From Pseudomonas fluorescens (GTDB lineage: Bacteria > Pseudomonadota > Gammaproteobacteria > Pseudomonadales > Pseudomonadaceae): a DNA stretch of 64,000 bases. The DNA lies in NCBI RefSeq assembly GCF_900215245.1, contig NZ_LT907842.1, forward strand, positions 4,464,001-4,528,000. The letters run 5' to 3'. The position numbers and the translations under genes are program-made. Shown one piece after another: positions 46,233-56,109 of this stretch (its first letter is position 1; the number at the start of each line of letters is the position of its first letter). The notes under the pieces are model-generated. The model had not been told where the DNA came from, made no database searches, and saw nothing but the letters and a program-made list of their open reading frames with translations.

Positions 46233-46279
46233 AAAAAAAGCCCGGGGCGGTTCTTCAACGAACCGCCCCGGGCTTTTTT
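46233..46279. terminator. Bidirectional terminator
   Basis: A perfect stem GCCCGGGGCGGTTC/GAACCGCCCCGGGC with a short TTCAAC loop, flanked by seven A and six T, serves the DUF1993 gene and the convergent sstT gene. Confidence 0.95.
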
Positions 46280-46290
46280 ACGCCTGATGG

Positions 46291-47511
46291 TTAAGCCGGC
46301 TGTTCTTCCTGGCCCAGGCATGCGGCGGCGGTAAACAGCACATCGGTGGACGAATTGAGCGCGGTTTCCGCCGAATCCTGCAACACACCAATGATGAAAC
46401 CTACGGCGACGACCTGCATGGCGATCTCGCTGGGAATACCGAACAGGCTGCACGCCAGGGGAATCAACAGCAACGAGCCACCGGCCACGCCCGACGCCCC
46501 GCAGGCACACACCGCTGCCACCACGCTGAGCAATACGGCGGTCGGCAGGTCGACGGTGATGCCCAAGGTATGCACGGCCGCCAGGGTCAGTACGGTGATG
46601 GTGATTGCGGCACCGGCCATATTGATGGTGGCGCCCAGTGGGATCGATACCGAATAGGTGTCTTCATGCAGGCCCAGGCGTTTGCTCAACGCCAGGTTCA
46701 CCGGGATATTCGCCGCGGAGCTGCGGGTGAAGAAAGCGGTGATGCCGCTCTCACGCAGGCACATCAGCACCAGCGGGTAGGGGTTGCGGCGCAGCTTCCA
46801 GAACACGATGGCCGGGTTGACCACCAATGCCACGAACAGCATGCAGCCGATCAACACCACCAGCAGGTGAGCGTAGCCGAGCAGGGCACCAAAACCGGAG
46901 GTGGCCAGGGTTGAGGCCACGAGGCCGAAGATCCCCAGCGGCGCGAAACGAATCACCACGCGCACGATCAGCGTTACGCCGTTGGACAGGTCGTCGAGCA
47001 CGGTGCGGGTGGTTTCGCCGGCATGGCGAATCGCGATGCCCATGCCGATGGCCCACGCCAGAATGCCGATAAAGTTGGCATTCATCAGCGCGCTCACCGG
47101 GTTATCCACCACGCTCAACAGCAGGCTTTGCAACACCTCGCCGATGCCGCCGGGAGCACTTACCGCGACGTCATGGGTGGCAAGCACCAGGGACGACGGG
47201 AACAGCGTGCTGGCGACCACCGCCACGACGGCAGCCGCAAAGGTACCGAGCAGGTACAAGAAGAGGATCGGCTTGATATGGGTTTCCTGGCCGTGTTTAT
47301 GGTTGGCGATCGACGCCATGACCAGTACGAACACCAGGATCGGCGCAACGGCTTTCAGGGCCGTGACGAACACCTTGCCGATAAACCCGGTAGCGCGGGC
47401 AGCCTCGGGCATCCACAGGGCCAATAGAATCCCGGCAAGCAAGCCCAAGACAATTTGGGTAACCAGGCTGACGCGCATAAGTCGTTGTAACAGGGAAGGG
47501 GCAGCAGTCAT
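46291..47511 (-). CDS. sstT: Serine/threonine:sodium symporter
   Basis: 406-residue inner-membrane carrier of the dicarboxylate/amino-acid:cation symporter family. The SstT signature is present: [52 protein letters not shown] (here named by its ends only as the conserved core), then [19 protein letters not shown] and the closing [20 protein letters not shown]. Takes up L-serine and L-threonine with Na+. Monocistronic, ending at a shared terminator. Confidence 0.92.
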   Translation of the reverse strand: MTAAPSLLQRLMRVSLVTQIVLGLLAGILLALWMPEAARATGFIGKVFVTALKAVAPILVFVLVMASIANHKHGQETHIKPILFLYLLGTFAAAVVAVVASTLFPSSLVLATHDVAVSAPGGIGEVLQSLLLSVVDNPVSALMNANFIGILAWAIGMGIAIRHAGETTRTVLDDLSNGVTLIVRVVIRFAPLGIFGLVASTLATSGFGALLGYAHLLVVLIGCMLFVALVVNPAIVFWKLRRNPYPLVLMCLRESGITAFFTRSSAANIPVNLALSKRLGLHEDTYSVSIPLGATINMAGAAITITVLTLAAVHTLGITVDLPTAVLLSVVAAVCACGASGVAGGSLLLIPLACSLFGIPSEIAMQVVAVGFIIGVLQDSAETALNSSTDVLFTAAACLGQEEQPA

Positions 47512-47752
47512 AAACAGTTGTCTCTAGTTTTTTTAATAGAACGCAGCATTGCAGGCGGAAAGTGCTGTAGGCAGTAGGTGCGGAGTCTAACATGCTGTAG
47601 GAAGCGTCCCGTTCGGTGCGGCATTGCGTCACCCGCACCCGCAGGCTTTGGCAAAATCCAGACATACTCTGTTAACATTCTTGCCTCTCATCTTTCCTCT
47701 CCGTCAGCGAGCCCTTCGGGCTGTCGTTGATGTCGTCGTTTCTGGAGTTTTT

Positions 47753-48910
47753 ATGTTGTTTCCCATCCTGCTGCTGTCGGCCGCCGGCTTTACTGTGTTG
47801 ACCACAGAATTCGTCATCGTGGGCCTGCTGCCATCGATTGCCCGGGACCTGAATGTCAGCGTGTCCCAAGCGGGTTTGTTGGTGACCTTGTTCGCCTTTA
47901 CCGTGGCGGCGTTCGGTCCGTTCCTGACGGCGTACTGCGCGCGCTTCCCACGCAAGCGCTTGTTTATCAGCATCCTGATCATGTTCGGCGTGGCCAATAC
48001 CCTGGCGGCGCTGGCGCCGAATATTTGGGTGATGGCATTCGCGCGGTTGATTCCGGCTTTGGGGTTGCCGGTGTTCTGGGCCTTGGCCAGCGAGACGGCG
48101 GTGGACATTGTTGGCCCCGAATACGCCGGACGAGCCATTGAAAAAATCGGCTTCGGCATCGTCTGTGCCACGGTGTTCGGCATTCCGGTCGGCACGCTGA
48201 TTTCCGACATGTTCGGCTGGCGTATCGCGTTTGCGATTCTGGCGGTGGTGGCGTTGGCCAAGGCATTGTTGCTGTTTATCTACCTGCCGGTGACCCCGCC
48301 CAAGAACGACCAAGTGACACTGCGCTCGCAATTCAAGATTCTGCGCAACCCGTTGATGCAGGGGCATATCCTGCTGTCAGTGCTGGTGTTCAGCGGCATG
48401 TTCACCGCTTACACCTACCTGGCGGACATTCTTGAGCGTCTGGCCGGCTTTGACGGCACATTGGTCGGCTGGTGCCTGATGGGGTTTGGCGCGGTAGGCC
48501 TGATCGGCAACTCACTCGGCGGGCGCGCAGTGGATCGCCACCCGTTGATCGCGTCCATGGTGTTCTGTGGGTTCATGATCGCGGGCATGGTGGCGTTGGT
48601 CCCGGCGATTCATTCCACCGTCGGCCTCGCGGCGGCGATGGCGGTGTGGGGCGTGACCCAGGCGGCGCTGTTCCTGGTCAGCCACGTGCGGCTGATGAAG
48701 GCCGCGCCCCATGCACCGGCGTTTGCGGCGTCGTTGAATATTGCCGGAGCCAACCTGGGGATTGGCCTGGGGGCAATGGTCGGCGGGCATGTGATCGACA
48801 CCCTCGGCCTTGGCAGCCTGGGCTTTGCGGCGTCCGGGTTTATCCTGGTGTCGATCCTGCTGGCGTTGTGGCTGATGACCGCCAGGCAGCCGGTCGCATC
48901 CAACGCCTGA
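47753..48910 (+). CDS. MFS efflux transporter (DHA1/AraJ-like)
   Basis: 385-residue 12-helix transporter. The ATG at 47753 has GGAG 6 nt upstream and starts within helix one (TTEFVIVGLLPSIARDLNVS, typical of the DHA1 sugar/drug efflux branch). The loop between helices 2 and 3 is CARFPRKRLF. Substrate unknown. A GAGCCC-TTCG-GGCT hairpin (47707-47720) lies in its 5' leader. Divergent from sstT. Confidence 0.83.
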   Translation: MLFPILLLSAAGFTVLTTEFVIVGLLPSIARDLNVSVSQAGLLVTLFAFTVAAFGPFLTAYCARFPRKRLFISILIMFGVANTLAALAPNIWVMAFARLIPALGLPVFWALASETAVDIVGPEYAGRAIEKIGFGIVCATVFGIPVGTLISDMFGWRIAFAILAVVALAKALLLFIYLPVTPPKNDQVTLRSQFKILRNPLMQGHILLSVLVFSGMFTAYTYLADILERLAGFDGTLVGWCLMGFGAVGLIGNSLGGRAVDRHPLIASMVFCGFMIAGMVALVPAIHSTVGLAAAMAVWGVTQAALFLVSHVRLMKAAPHAPAFAASLNIAGANLGIGLGAMVGGHVIDTLGLGSLGFAASGFILVSILLALWLMTARQPVASNA

Positions 48911-48914
48911 ATCG

Positions 48915-49817
48915 TCAGGGCAGGGCGGTAAACAACTCGCGTCGAGCGCCTTCGGTAATCGCCACAATGCCGGGGTGCTTGACCTTGCGCTCCACCGAGA
49001 TCGCGTAGAACGACTCGGTCACCGCATCGGTCTGGCCAATCAGCGCCACCCCGTACTGGCGCACCACCTCGTCGGCAATCACGCTGGGGGCGATAAAGAT
49101 CCCGCTGCCGGATTGGCCAAACGCCTGCATTAACGCACTGTCATCGAACTCGCCGATGATCTTCGGTTGAATCTGCTGCTCGGCGAACCAGCGCTGCAAG
49201 CGGCTGCGCACCACCGTCTCGGCCCCCGGAATCAAGAGCGGCGCGCCCTGCAGACATTTTGGGAAATCACCACCGTACTGGTCGGCCAACGCCTGGGTGG
49301 CGAAAAAACTGATGCCACACTCCCCCAGTTTCTGGCTGTAGCCTTTGATGTCCAAGTGAGTGGGCATGGGGCTGTCGGAGATCACCAGGTCGAGGCGCTG
49401 AATCGCCAGGTCGGCCAATAAACGTTCGAGTTTGTCCTCGCGGCAGGTGATACGGATTTGTTCGCTCAGCTCCATCGTGGGGGCGATCAGCCGGTAAACG
49501 ATGGATTTGGGCACCACATCCGCCACGCCGACCCTGAACAGGATCTGCTGCTCATTGGGCTGCGCGCGCAACATCGCCTCCAGTTCGTTGCCGGTCTGGA
49601 ACATTTGCTCGGCGTAGGGCAAGGCCTGGCGCCCGGCTTCGGTGAGTTCAAGCTGGCGGCCGACGCGCTGAAACAGCGCGATACCAAAGGTCTGCTCCAG
49701 CAGGCTGATCTGCCCGCTGATGGTCTGGGGCGTGAGGTTCAATTGCTCACAGGCGCGCACGATGCTGCCGGTCTTGGCCACCACCCAAAAATAATGCAGT
49801 TGTCGATAATTAAGCAT
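48915..49817 (-). CDS. nhaR: LysR-type activator NhaR
   Basis: 300-residue LysR regulator. The N-terminal helix-turn-helix (YFWVVAKTGSIVRACEQLNLTPQTISGQISLLE) and the effector domain agree with E. coli NhaR, including FRVGVADVVPKSIVYRL, DLVISDSPMPT, KLGECGISFFAT, LLIPGAETVVRSRLQRWF and GEFDDSALMQAFG. NhaR activates Na+/H+ antiporter genes under sodium stress. No nhaA is adjacent here, so its target is elsewhere. Confidence 0.9.
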   Translation of the reverse strand: MLNYRQLHYFWVVAKTGSIVRACEQLNLTPQTISGQISLLEQTFGIALFQRVGRQLELTEAGRQALPYAEQMFQTGNELEAMLRAQPNEQQILFRVGVADVVPKSIVYRLIAPTMELSEQIRITCREDKLERLLADLAIQRLDLVISDSPMPTHLDIKGYSQKLGECGISFFATQALADQYGGDFPKCLQGAPLLIPGAETVVRSRLQRWFAEQQIQPKIIGEFDDSALMQAFGQSGSGIFIAPSVIADEVVRQYGVALIGQTDAVTESFYAISVERKVKHPGIVAITEGARRELFTALP

Positions 49818-49951
49818 CGTGGACTACACTTCGTAAAAATCGAAGTATATACGAGAAAAATACGAATTTTACTGAATTGTTCGACTGCATAGAATGCCTC
49901 GCTATCGAGGGGCCACTATTTGGACCCACTGGTTCTAACGAGGAATACAGC

Positions 49952-50203
49952 ATGCAACTCAATTCTCTGGGCGCGGCGGCCTTACTTGCGCTTTCATTGG
50001 TGGTGATCAGCGGCTGTGATCAAGTCGAAAAAAGCGCCCAGCAAGTCATGGGCAAGGCCACCGAGTCGGCCAAGCAAGCCATTGATGACACCCACAAAGC
50101 CGCCGAGCAGGCATTGAGTGAGGCGACGCAAGGCCTGATCAGTCCGCAAAAAAAGGCGGATCAGGAAGACAAAGAACCTGAAACCGGCAATAAAGAAGCC
50201 TAA
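49952..50203 (+). CDS. Small lipoprotein with helical repeats
   Basis: 83-residue predicted lipoprotein: signal peptide with lipobox ISGC at about residues 19-22, then a charged helical stretch (VEKSAQQVMGKATESAKQAIDDTHKAAEQALSEATQG region) of amphipathic pattern and an acidic tail. Asp follows the Cys, which in enterics marks inner-membrane retention; Pseudomonas rules differ. GAGGA precedes the ATG. It lies 28 bases before the TerC-family gene and may be co-transcribed. Confidence 0.75.
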   Translation: MQLNSLGAAALLALSLVVISGCDQVEKSAQQVMGKATESAKQAIDDTHKAAEQALSEATQGLISPQKKADQEDKEPETGNKEA

Positions 50204-50231
50204 TTCCCCAGCACAACGTCAGGACTGACCT

Positions 50232-50981
50232 ATGGATTACCTTTTACAACTGGCCGCCAGCCCCACCGCCTGGGTGGCACTGGCCACCTTGATCGTCATG
50301 GAAATCGTGCTGGGCATCGATAACCTGATCTTTATTTCGATCCTCACCAACAAGTTGCCCGAGAAGCACCGAGCCAAGGCGCGCCGTATCGGCATCAGCA
50401 TGGCGCTGGTGTTGCGCCTGGGCCTGTTGAGTACTATCGCGTTTATCGTGCAGTTGACGACCCCGGTATTTGAGATCTTCGGCCAGGCGTTTTCGTGGAA
50501 AGACATGATCCTGATCGCTGGTGGCCTGTTCCTGGTGTGGAAGGCAACGACCGAGATCCATCACAGCATGGACCCCGAGCCGGAAGAAAAGGCAACCACC
50601 GGCAACGTGGTGACCATCGGCTTTGCTGCGGCGATTGGTCAGATCCTGATGCTCGACCTGGTGTTCTCCATCGACAGCATCATCACCGCCGTGGGCATGA
50701 CCGAGCATTTGCCGATCATGATCATTGCTGTGGTGACCTCGGTCATCGTGATGCTGGTGGCGGCTGAACCGCTGGCCAAGTTCATCAACGACAACCCGAC
50801 GGTCGTGATGCTGGCCCTGGGCTTCCTGATCATGATCGGCATGACGTTGATCGCTGAAGGCTTCGGCGCTCACGTGCCCAAAGGCTACGTGTATGCGGCC
50901 ATGGCGTTCTCGGCGGTGATCGAGTGCCTGAACATCGCGCGGCGCAATCGCCACAAGCGTTTGCTCGCCGCCAGGCAGTAA
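50232..50981 (+). CDS. TerC family integral membrane protein
   Basis: 249-residue membrane protein of the TerC family (YgdQ/YoaE-like without CBS domains), with seven hydrophobic segments. Acidic residues lie within helices in the conserved [16 protein letters not shown] and [18 protein letters not shown] blocks, a likely metal path. TerC proteins have been linked to metal homeostasis, including manganese export and tellurite resistance; which applies is unknown. A clear terminator follows. Confidence 0.88.
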   Translation: MDYLLQLAASPTAWVALATLIVMEIVLGIDNLIFISILTNKLPEKHRAKARRIGISMALVLRLGLLSTIAFIVQLTTPVFEIFGQAFSWKDMILIAGGLFLVWKATTEIHHSMDPEPEEKATTGNVVTIGFAAAIGQILMLDLVFSIDSIITAVGMTEHLPIMIIAVVTSVIVMLVAAEPLAKFINDNPTVVMLALGFLIMIGMTLIAEGFGAHVPKGYVYAAMAFSAVIECLNIARRNRHKRLLAARQ

Positions 50982-50993
50982 CCGCTGAACCCG

Positions 50994-51031
50994 AAAGCCG
51001 GCTGAACGCTCAAGAGTCCAGCCGGCTTTTT
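50994..51031 (+). terminator. Rho-independent terminator after the TerC-family gene
   Basis: AAAGCCGGCTG and CAGCCGGCTTT pair perfectly around a 16-base loop, followed by a short T-run. It separates the TerC gene from the selD promoter (TAGAAT about 30 bases before its ATG). Confidence 0.88.
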
Positions 51032-51074
51032 GCTGTCTGATAGAATCCGCCCACTTGTTACCTTGAGGTCCACC

Positions 51075-52109
51075 ATGAACGAGCCGATTCGCCTCACCCA
51101 GTACAGCCACGGCGCGGGTTGCGGCTGCAAGATTTCGCCCCAGGTGCTGGAAGTGATCCTCGCCGGCAGTGGCGCGCAGAACCTCGACCCCAATCTGTGG
51201 GTCGGCAACGCCTCACGCGACGATGCGGCGGTGTACGCCATCGACGACGAACGCGGTGTGGTTTCCACCACCGACTTTTTCATGCCGATCGTCGATGACC
51301 CCTTTGACTTTGGGCGCATTGCCGCCACCAACGCGATCAGCGACATCTACGCCATGGGGGGCGACCCGTTGATGGCCATTGCCATTCTGGGCTGGCCGGT
51401 GAATGTGCTGGCGCCGGAGGTTGCCCGCGAAGTGATCCGTGGCGGCCGTTCGGTGTGCGATGCCGCCGGTATCCCCTTGGCAGGTGGCCACTCCATTGAT
51501 GCCCCGGAGCCGATTTTCGGCCTGGCCGTGACCGGCATCGTGCAAAAGCGCCATATGAAACGCAACGACACCGCTACCGCCGGCTGCAAACTGTACCTGA
51601 CCAAACCGCTGGGCATCGGCATCCTCACTACCGCCGAGAAGAAGGGCAAATTGCGCGAGGCGGATGTCGGCGTGGCCCGTGACTGGATGTGCACGCTCAA
51701 CAAACCGGGCAGCCGTTTCGGTAAGTTGGCTGGCGTCACGGCCATGACCGATGTCACCGGTTTCGGCCTGTTGGGCCACCTGGTGGAAATGGCTGACGGC
51801 AGTGCTCTCACAGCCCGCATTGAGTACAAAAAAGTCCCACTCTTGGCCGGGATTGAGGATTACCTGGATCAGGGCTGCATGCCCGGTGGCACCTTGCGCA
51901 ACTTCGACAGCTACTCGAGCAAAGTCGGGCGCTTGCAGGAGCTGCACAAACGCGTGCTGTGCGACCCGCAGACCAGTGGCGGCCTGTTGATCGCCGTTAC
52001 CGCGGAAGGTGACGCTGAGTTCCACGCGGTGGCTGCCGAGCTGGGCCTGAGCCTGGAGCCGATCGGTGCACTGGTTGAGCGACAGACACACGCGGTAGAG
52101 GTGTTTTGA
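51075..52109 (+). CDS. selD: Selenide, water dikinase
   Basis: 344-residue enzyme that makes selenophosphate from selenide and ATP. The N-terminus carries the catalytic GCGCK motif with Cys16 and Lys19; this copy uses Cys, not selenocysteine. Further motifs: [34 protein letters not shown] and [16 protein letters not shown] at 51075 with TTGAGG upstream. Its stop overlaps the mnmH start (TGATG). No selA or selB is visible in the window, so here its evident client is tRNA selenouridine synthesis. Confidence 0.94.
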   Translation: MNEPIRLTQYSHGAGCGCKISPQVLEVILAGSGAQNLDPNLWVGNASRDDAAVYAIDDERGVVSTTDFFMPIVDDPFDFGRIAATNAISDIYAMGGDPLMAIAILGWPVNVLAPEVAREVIRGGRSVCDAAGIPLAGGHSIDAPEPIFGLAVTGIVQKRHMKRNDTATAGCKLYLTKPLGIGILTTAEKKGKLREADVGVARDWMCTLNKPGSRFGKLAGVTAMTDVTGFGLLGHLVEMADGSALTARIEYKKVPLLAGIEDYLDQGCMPGGTLRNFDSYSSKVGRLQELHKRVLCDPQTSGGLLIAVTAEGDAEFHAVAAELGLSLEPIGALVERQTHAVEVF

Positions 52110-53212
52110 TGGCAACCGACATCACCGACTACCGCGACATCTTCCTCAACGACCGGCCGATGATGGATACCCGCGCACCGATCGAATTCATCAAGGGCGC
52201 GTTTCCCGGGGTGATCAACTTGCCGTTGATGACCGACGACGAGCGCCAACGGGTCGGCACCTGTTACAAGCAGCAGGGCCAGCAAGCCGCGATTGTGCTG
52301 GGGCATGAGCTGGTCTCGGGGGCGATCAAGGCTGAGCGTATCGAACAGTGGGCGCAGTTCGCCAAGGCCAATCCTGACGGTTACTTGTACTGCTTTCGCG
52401 GCGGGCTGCGCTCGCAGATCGTGCAGCAATGGTTGAAAACCGAAGCCGGTATCGAGTACCCCCGTGTCGGCGGTGGCTACAAGGCCATGCGGACCTTTTT
52501 GTTGGAGACCGTGGAGCAGGCGACCGCCGAGTGTGATTTCGTATTGCTGGGCGGCATGACCGGCACCGGTAAAACCGAGGTGCTTGGCCAGTTGCATAAC
52601 GCCCTGGACCTTGAGGGCCACGCCAACCATCGCGGTTCCAGCTTCGGCAAACGCGCCACGACACAACCGTCCAACATCGACTTCGAAAACCGCCTGGCGG
52701 TGGACCTGCTGAAAAAACGCGCGGCGGGGATCGAACAATTTGTCGTTGAGGATGAGAGCCGCATGATAGGCAGTTGTGCGCTGCCCTTGCCGTTGCACAA
52801 AGGCATGCAGACATTCCCGATGGTGTGGCTGGAGGACAGCGTTGAAGGCCGGGTCGAAAGGATCTTGCGCGATTACGTGGTCGACCTGTGCGCCGAGTTT
52901 ATCCAGGTGTTTGGCGAAAATGGCCAGGCGCTGTTTGCCGAGCGCCTGACCCAGAGCCTGGCCAATATCCATAAACGCCTGGGCGGCGAGCGCTTCCAGC
53001 GCTTGCAGGCTGTTTTGCAGGACGCTTTGGCTGAACAGGCCCGCAGCGCTGCCGTGGACTTGCACCGGGTATGGATCGAAGGGTTGCTGCGCGAGTATTA
53101 CGACCCGATGTACGCCTTCCAGCGTGAAAGCAAGGGCGCACGGATCGAGTTCGCGGGGGAGCAGGGCGCGGTGGTGGAGTATTTGCGCGAGCGGAGTGCC
53201 AGGCGAGCATAG
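52109..53212 (+). CDS. mnmH: tRNA 2-selenouridine synthase
   Basis: 367-residue enzyme (SelU/YbbB) replacing sulphur of 2-thiouridine at the wobble position with selenium. The N-terminal rhodanese domain has the catalytic Cys95 in YCFRGGLRS. The C-terminal P-loop domain has [12 protein letters not shown] and the VEDESRMIG stretch. It uses selenophosphate made by the overlapping upstream selD gene. A REPIN follows it. Confidence 0.93.
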   Translation: MATDITDYRDIFLNDRPMMDTRAPIEFIKGAFPGVINLPLMTDDERQRVGTCYKQQGQQAAIVLGHELVSGAIKAERIEQWAQFAKANPDGYLYCFRGGLRSQIVQQWLKTEAGIEYPRVGGGYKAMRTFLLETVEQATAECDFVLLGGMTGTGKTEVLGQLHNALDLEGHANHRGSSFGKRATTQPSNIDFENRLAVDLLKKRAAGIEQFVVEDESRMIGSCALPLPLHKGMQTFPMVWLEDSVEGRVERILRDYVVDLCAEFIQVFGENGQALFAERLTQSLANIHKRLGGERFQRLQAVLQDALAEQARSAAVDLHRVWIEGLLREYYDPMYAFQRESKGARIEFAGEQGAVVEYLRERSARRA

Positions 53213-53232
53213 TCGCTGGTTTTGAGGGTCTC

Positions 53233-53316
53233 TTCACGAGCAAGCCCGCTCCTACATTACGACCGCGATCCTACAGGATGAGCACGGTTGGATGTGGGAG
53301 CGGGCTTGCTCGCGAA
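53233..53316. repeat. REPIN: two inverted REP sequences
   Basis: TGTGGGAGCGGGCTTGCTCGCGAA at 53293-53316 and its inverted partner at 53233-53256 (22 of 24 positions agree) with 36 bases between. Each half also folds on its own (GAGC/GCTC). This is the common P. fluorescens-group REP type, normally moved by a RAYT transposase encoded elsewhere. It lies between two convergent genes. Confidence 0.9.
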
Positions 53317-53340
53317 AGGGTCCTCAACGTCGCCAGAAAT

Positions 53341-54396
53341 CTAAAGAAGGACCGCCCCGATCAACCCACACACCACGCCCATCAGCATGGTCAGCCCGGC
53401 CACCGTCACCAGTACGCGCGCGTCGAAATCCTTGCGCAGCATCAGCAGTGACGGCAGGCTCACGCTGGGCAGGGTCATCAGCAAGGCCACGGCCGGCCCG
53501 GTGCCCATGCCCAGGGTCATCATGGTTTGTACGATTGGGATCTCGGCGGCGGTAGGAATCACGAACAGCGTACCAACGATCGCCAGCGGCACCAGCCACA
53601 TCAGGCTGTTGGCCATGGCCCCGTCAATATGAGGGAACAGCCAGACCCGCGCAGCTCCCAGCACCAGCACGGCGACGATATAGATCGGGATCGTGCTCCA
53701 GAACAACTGCCACAGGGTACGTAACCAACGGCCCAGGAACGGCTGCGACTCGACCTGGCTGACGTCGGCCACTGCTTCCAGTGCGGCTTCCGGCACGTGG
53801 TCGGGCCGGGCAATCCGCTGCGCCACCAGGGACACGCCGACCACCAGCACAATCCCTGCGACCAGCCGCAATGCGGTAAAGCCCCAGCCCAGCACAAAGC
53901 CCATGAACACCAGGGTCGCCGGGTTCAATACCGGGTTGGCGATCCAGAACGCCAGGGCCGCACCCACCGACACCTGCTGACGGCGCATGCCGGCTGCCAC
54001 CGGGGCCGCGCAGCAACTGCACATCATCCCCGGCAAGGCGAACAGCCCGCCACGTACGGTCGAACCCAGCCCGGCGCGGCCGAACAGGCGCAACAGCCAG
54101 TCGCGGGGAATCAACACTTGCAACAGCGAGCCCAGAATGACCGCCAGCACGGCGGCCTTCCAGATCGCCAGGAAATACACCTGGGCATAGGCCAGCGCCG
54201 CTGCCAGTGGCGAGCTTTGCTGGTCATTCAGAATCGAGGCGCCGATGCTGTGGTTATCCGCCGCCACGAACGCCTTGAGGTAGTAGGGCGACCACTTCAC
54301 ATAGTAGAGGCCTATGCAGGCCACCAGCACGAACAGCGCTGGTTTCCACCAGAAGGACCAGCCCCGGTTGGGCTGCTGGGAGATGAGGTTGGGCAT
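53341..54396 (-). CDS. Permease of the DUF318/ArsP-like family
   Basis: 351-residue inner-membrane protein with about 8-10 helices in two repeats. The first repeat contains the Cys-rich GMMCSCCAAPVAAGMRRQQVS motif, the second PTAAEIPIVQTMM and TLPSVSLPSLLML. Members of this permease family (PF03773) include ArsP, which exports trivalent organoarsenicals; the thiols in the motif suggest binding of a soft metal or metalloid. The function of this copy is unproven. Start set at the ATG 54396; the 54420 codon is TTG. Confidence 0.8.
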   Translation of the reverse strand: MPNLISQQPNRGWSFWWKPALFVLVACIGLYYVKWSPYYLKAFVAADNHSIGASILNDQQSSPLAAALAYAQVYFLAIWKAAVLAVILGSLLQVLIPRDWLLRLFGRAGLGSTVRGGLFALPGMMCSCCAAPVAAGMRRQQVSVGAALAFWIANPVLNPATLVFMGFVLGWGFTALRLVAGIVLVVGVSLVAQRIARPDHVPEAALEAVADVSQVESQPFLGRWLRTLWQLFWSTIPIYIVAVLVLGAARVWLFPHIDGAMANSLMWLVPLAIVGTLFVIPTAAEIPIVQTMMTLGMGTGPAVALLMTLPSVSLPSLLMLRKDFDARVLVTVAGLTMLMGVVCGLIGAVLL

Positions 54397-54454
54397 GGTG
54401 CAGATCCGCAGATGGTTCAATAGCGGGGCATCATACGCCTGTGGCGCGCAAGCT

Positions 54455-55156
54455 TCAGATATCTGCGCTGACTTGAGTGGCGTCCGGGCATGTCCGCTCG
54501 CCGTTATTCAGGCCTTGCTTGTAATTGCGGCTCAGCAGTGAGGCTTTGCCGTTGTGCCAGGTCAGGGTCAGGACATAGAGCGTGTCGTAGTCGTCGCCCG
54601 ACCAATCCTCTGTGATCGTGTGTTTTTCCCCCGAGGCTTCACTGGCCACCTTGTTGATCAGCTCTGGCAGGTAGCCATGGGACCAGGCGGTGTAGATGAT
54701 CGCGTTGTGGTACTTGTCTTCGACCAACTCGTCGGCGAGGGCGCTGGTGTCGTTGGCTGAAAACTTGATGTTCACCGGCAGGCCGAGCTTGATGGCGCTG
54801 GGGCTGATGGTCATCAGTGGCCGGATGTAGCTGTAGGAATTGTCGTGTTCACCTTCCTCGACATTGCGCGTCGGGTTGGCGGCGAATACGTAGTTGGCCT
54901 TGCCGAATTTTTCCGGCAAGACGCTCGCCAGGTTCATCGCGCGATTCAGGCCCTGGCAGTTGAGCTGGCCGAGGCCGCCGGCCGGTTTTTCACCGTGGCG
55001 CAGGAAGACCAGGGTTTGTACGCCATCCACCGGCTCGGCGCGACTGATCCGCGACTCCAGCGTCAGGCCGATTGCGCCGCCAACCAGCAGCAGCGGCAAC
55101 ATGATGTATGAATAGCGTTTAAGGCGTTTAGTAAGGCACAGAGGCTTGATTGTCAT
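54455..55156 (-). CDS. Histidine phosphatase family protein, membrane-anchored or exported
   Basis: 233-residue protein with an N-terminal hydrophobic segment (about residues 18-35, IMLPLLLVGGAIGLTLE) that is either a signal or an anchor. The phosphatase signature is FLRHGEKPAGG; the second catalytic His is probably in AWSHGYLPEL. RPLMTISPSAIKLGLPVN lies between. The domain is short for the superfamily and the substrate unknown. The longer frame to 55261 is not family-like. Confidence 0.75.
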   Translation of the reverse strand: MTIKPLCLTKRLKRYSYIMLPLLLVGGAIGLTLESRISRAEPVDGVQTLVFLRHGEKPAGGLGQLNCQGLNRAMNLASVLPEKFGKANYVFAANPTRNVEEGEHDNSYSYIRPLMTISPSAIKLGLPVNIKFSANDTSALADELVEDKYHNAIIYTAWSHGYLPELINKVASEASGEKHTITEDWSGDDYDTLYVLTLTWHNGKASLLSRNYKQGLNNGERTCPDATQVSADI

Positions 55157-55380
55157 TGTCGTGTCGAGTCTTCGTGCTTGGGTTGAAGTCGTACAGGCCC
55201 GGCGCCAGTGACGCATGCGGCGTCCTGCGGTTTTCCGTGTCGTTGTAACGAGTGTCTCCATTCACCCTGATGGCGCACTTAAGAGTGTGTATCGGCTCTT
55301 TGGTTCGTCAGCGCGCGAGATTAGCGCGGTAATGTTGCGCAATGATGACCCATGCAGGACGGCGAGCCGCTGGCTATTAT

Positions 55381-55407
55381 GGGGACTTTCCGCCTGGGGA
55401 CTTTCCG
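55381..55407 (+). repeat. Tandem repeat at the GST ribosome site
   Basis: GGGGACTTTCCG occurs twice with 3 bases between (55381-55392 and 55396-55407); the second copy touches the ATG of the glutathione transferase gene and supplies its GGGGA ribosome site. The 15-base period keeps frame, so a start further upstream would encode GDFP twice. Confidence 0.6.
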
Positions 55408-56106
55408 ATGAACGCACTTGCCGCTTTCCCGATCAACAGCAAATGGCCCGCCCAATACCCGGAACGCTTGCAGCTGTATTCGTTGCCCACGCCCAATGGG
55501 GTCAAAGTGTCGATCATGCTCGAAGAGCTGGGCCTGCCTTATGAAGCGCACAAGGTCAGTTTCGAAACCCAGGACCAGCTGTCTCCCGAGTTTCTGTCCC
55601 TGAACCCCAACAACAAAATCCCCGCGATCATCGACCCCAATGGCCCGAGCGGTCAGCCGCTGGCGCTGTTCGAGTCCGGCGCGATTCTGATTTACCTGGC
55701 CGAAAAAACCAGCCAGTTACTCTCCGAAGACCCGGCCACCCGCTATGAAACCCTTCAGTGGCTGATGTTTCAAATGGCGGGTATCGGCCCGATGTTCGGC
55801 CAGGTCGGGTTCTTCAACAAATTCGCCGGCAAGGCATACGAAGATAAGCGCCCGCGTGATCGCTACGCCGCCGAGTCTCGGCGTTTGCTGGGCGTGCTGG
55901 AACAACACCTGCTGGGTCGCACCTGGATCATGGGCGACGAATACAGCATCGCCGACATCGCCACGTTCCCATGGGTTCGCAACCTGATTGGCTTCTACGA
56001 AGCCGGCGACCTGGTGGGCATTGCTGATTTCCCTAATGTGCTGCGCGCGCTGGACGGCTTTGTTGCCCGCCCTGCGGTGATCCGCGGCCTGAACATACCG
56101 AGCTGA
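55408..56106 (+). CDS. Glutathione S-transferase-like protein (YfcG/Yghu type)
   Basis: 232-residue protein. The thioredoxin-like N-domain has LYSLPTPNGVKVSIMLEEL, NPNNKIPAI (cis-Pro) and FESGAILIYLAEK. The helical C-domain has LQWLMFQMAGIGPMFGQVGFF and YSIADIATFPWV. PTPNG in place of a catalytic Ser/Cys/Tyr motif is characteristic of the Nu-class YfcG/YghU disulfide-bond reductases that use glutathione. It lies 3 bases upstream of a PhzF-like gene in the same direction. Confidence 0.87.
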   Translation: MNALAAFPINSKWPAQYPERLQLYSLPTPNGVKVSIMLEELGLPYEAHKVSFETQDQLSPEFLSLNPNNKIPAIIDPNGPSGQPLALFESGAILIYLAEKTSQLLSEDPATRYETLQWLMFQMAGIGPMFGQVGFFNKFAGKAYEDKRPRDRYAAESRRLLGVLEQHLLGRTWIMGDEYSIADIATFPWVRNLIGFYEAGDLVGIADFPNVLRALDGFVARPAVIRGLNIPS

Positions 56107-56109
56107 AGC

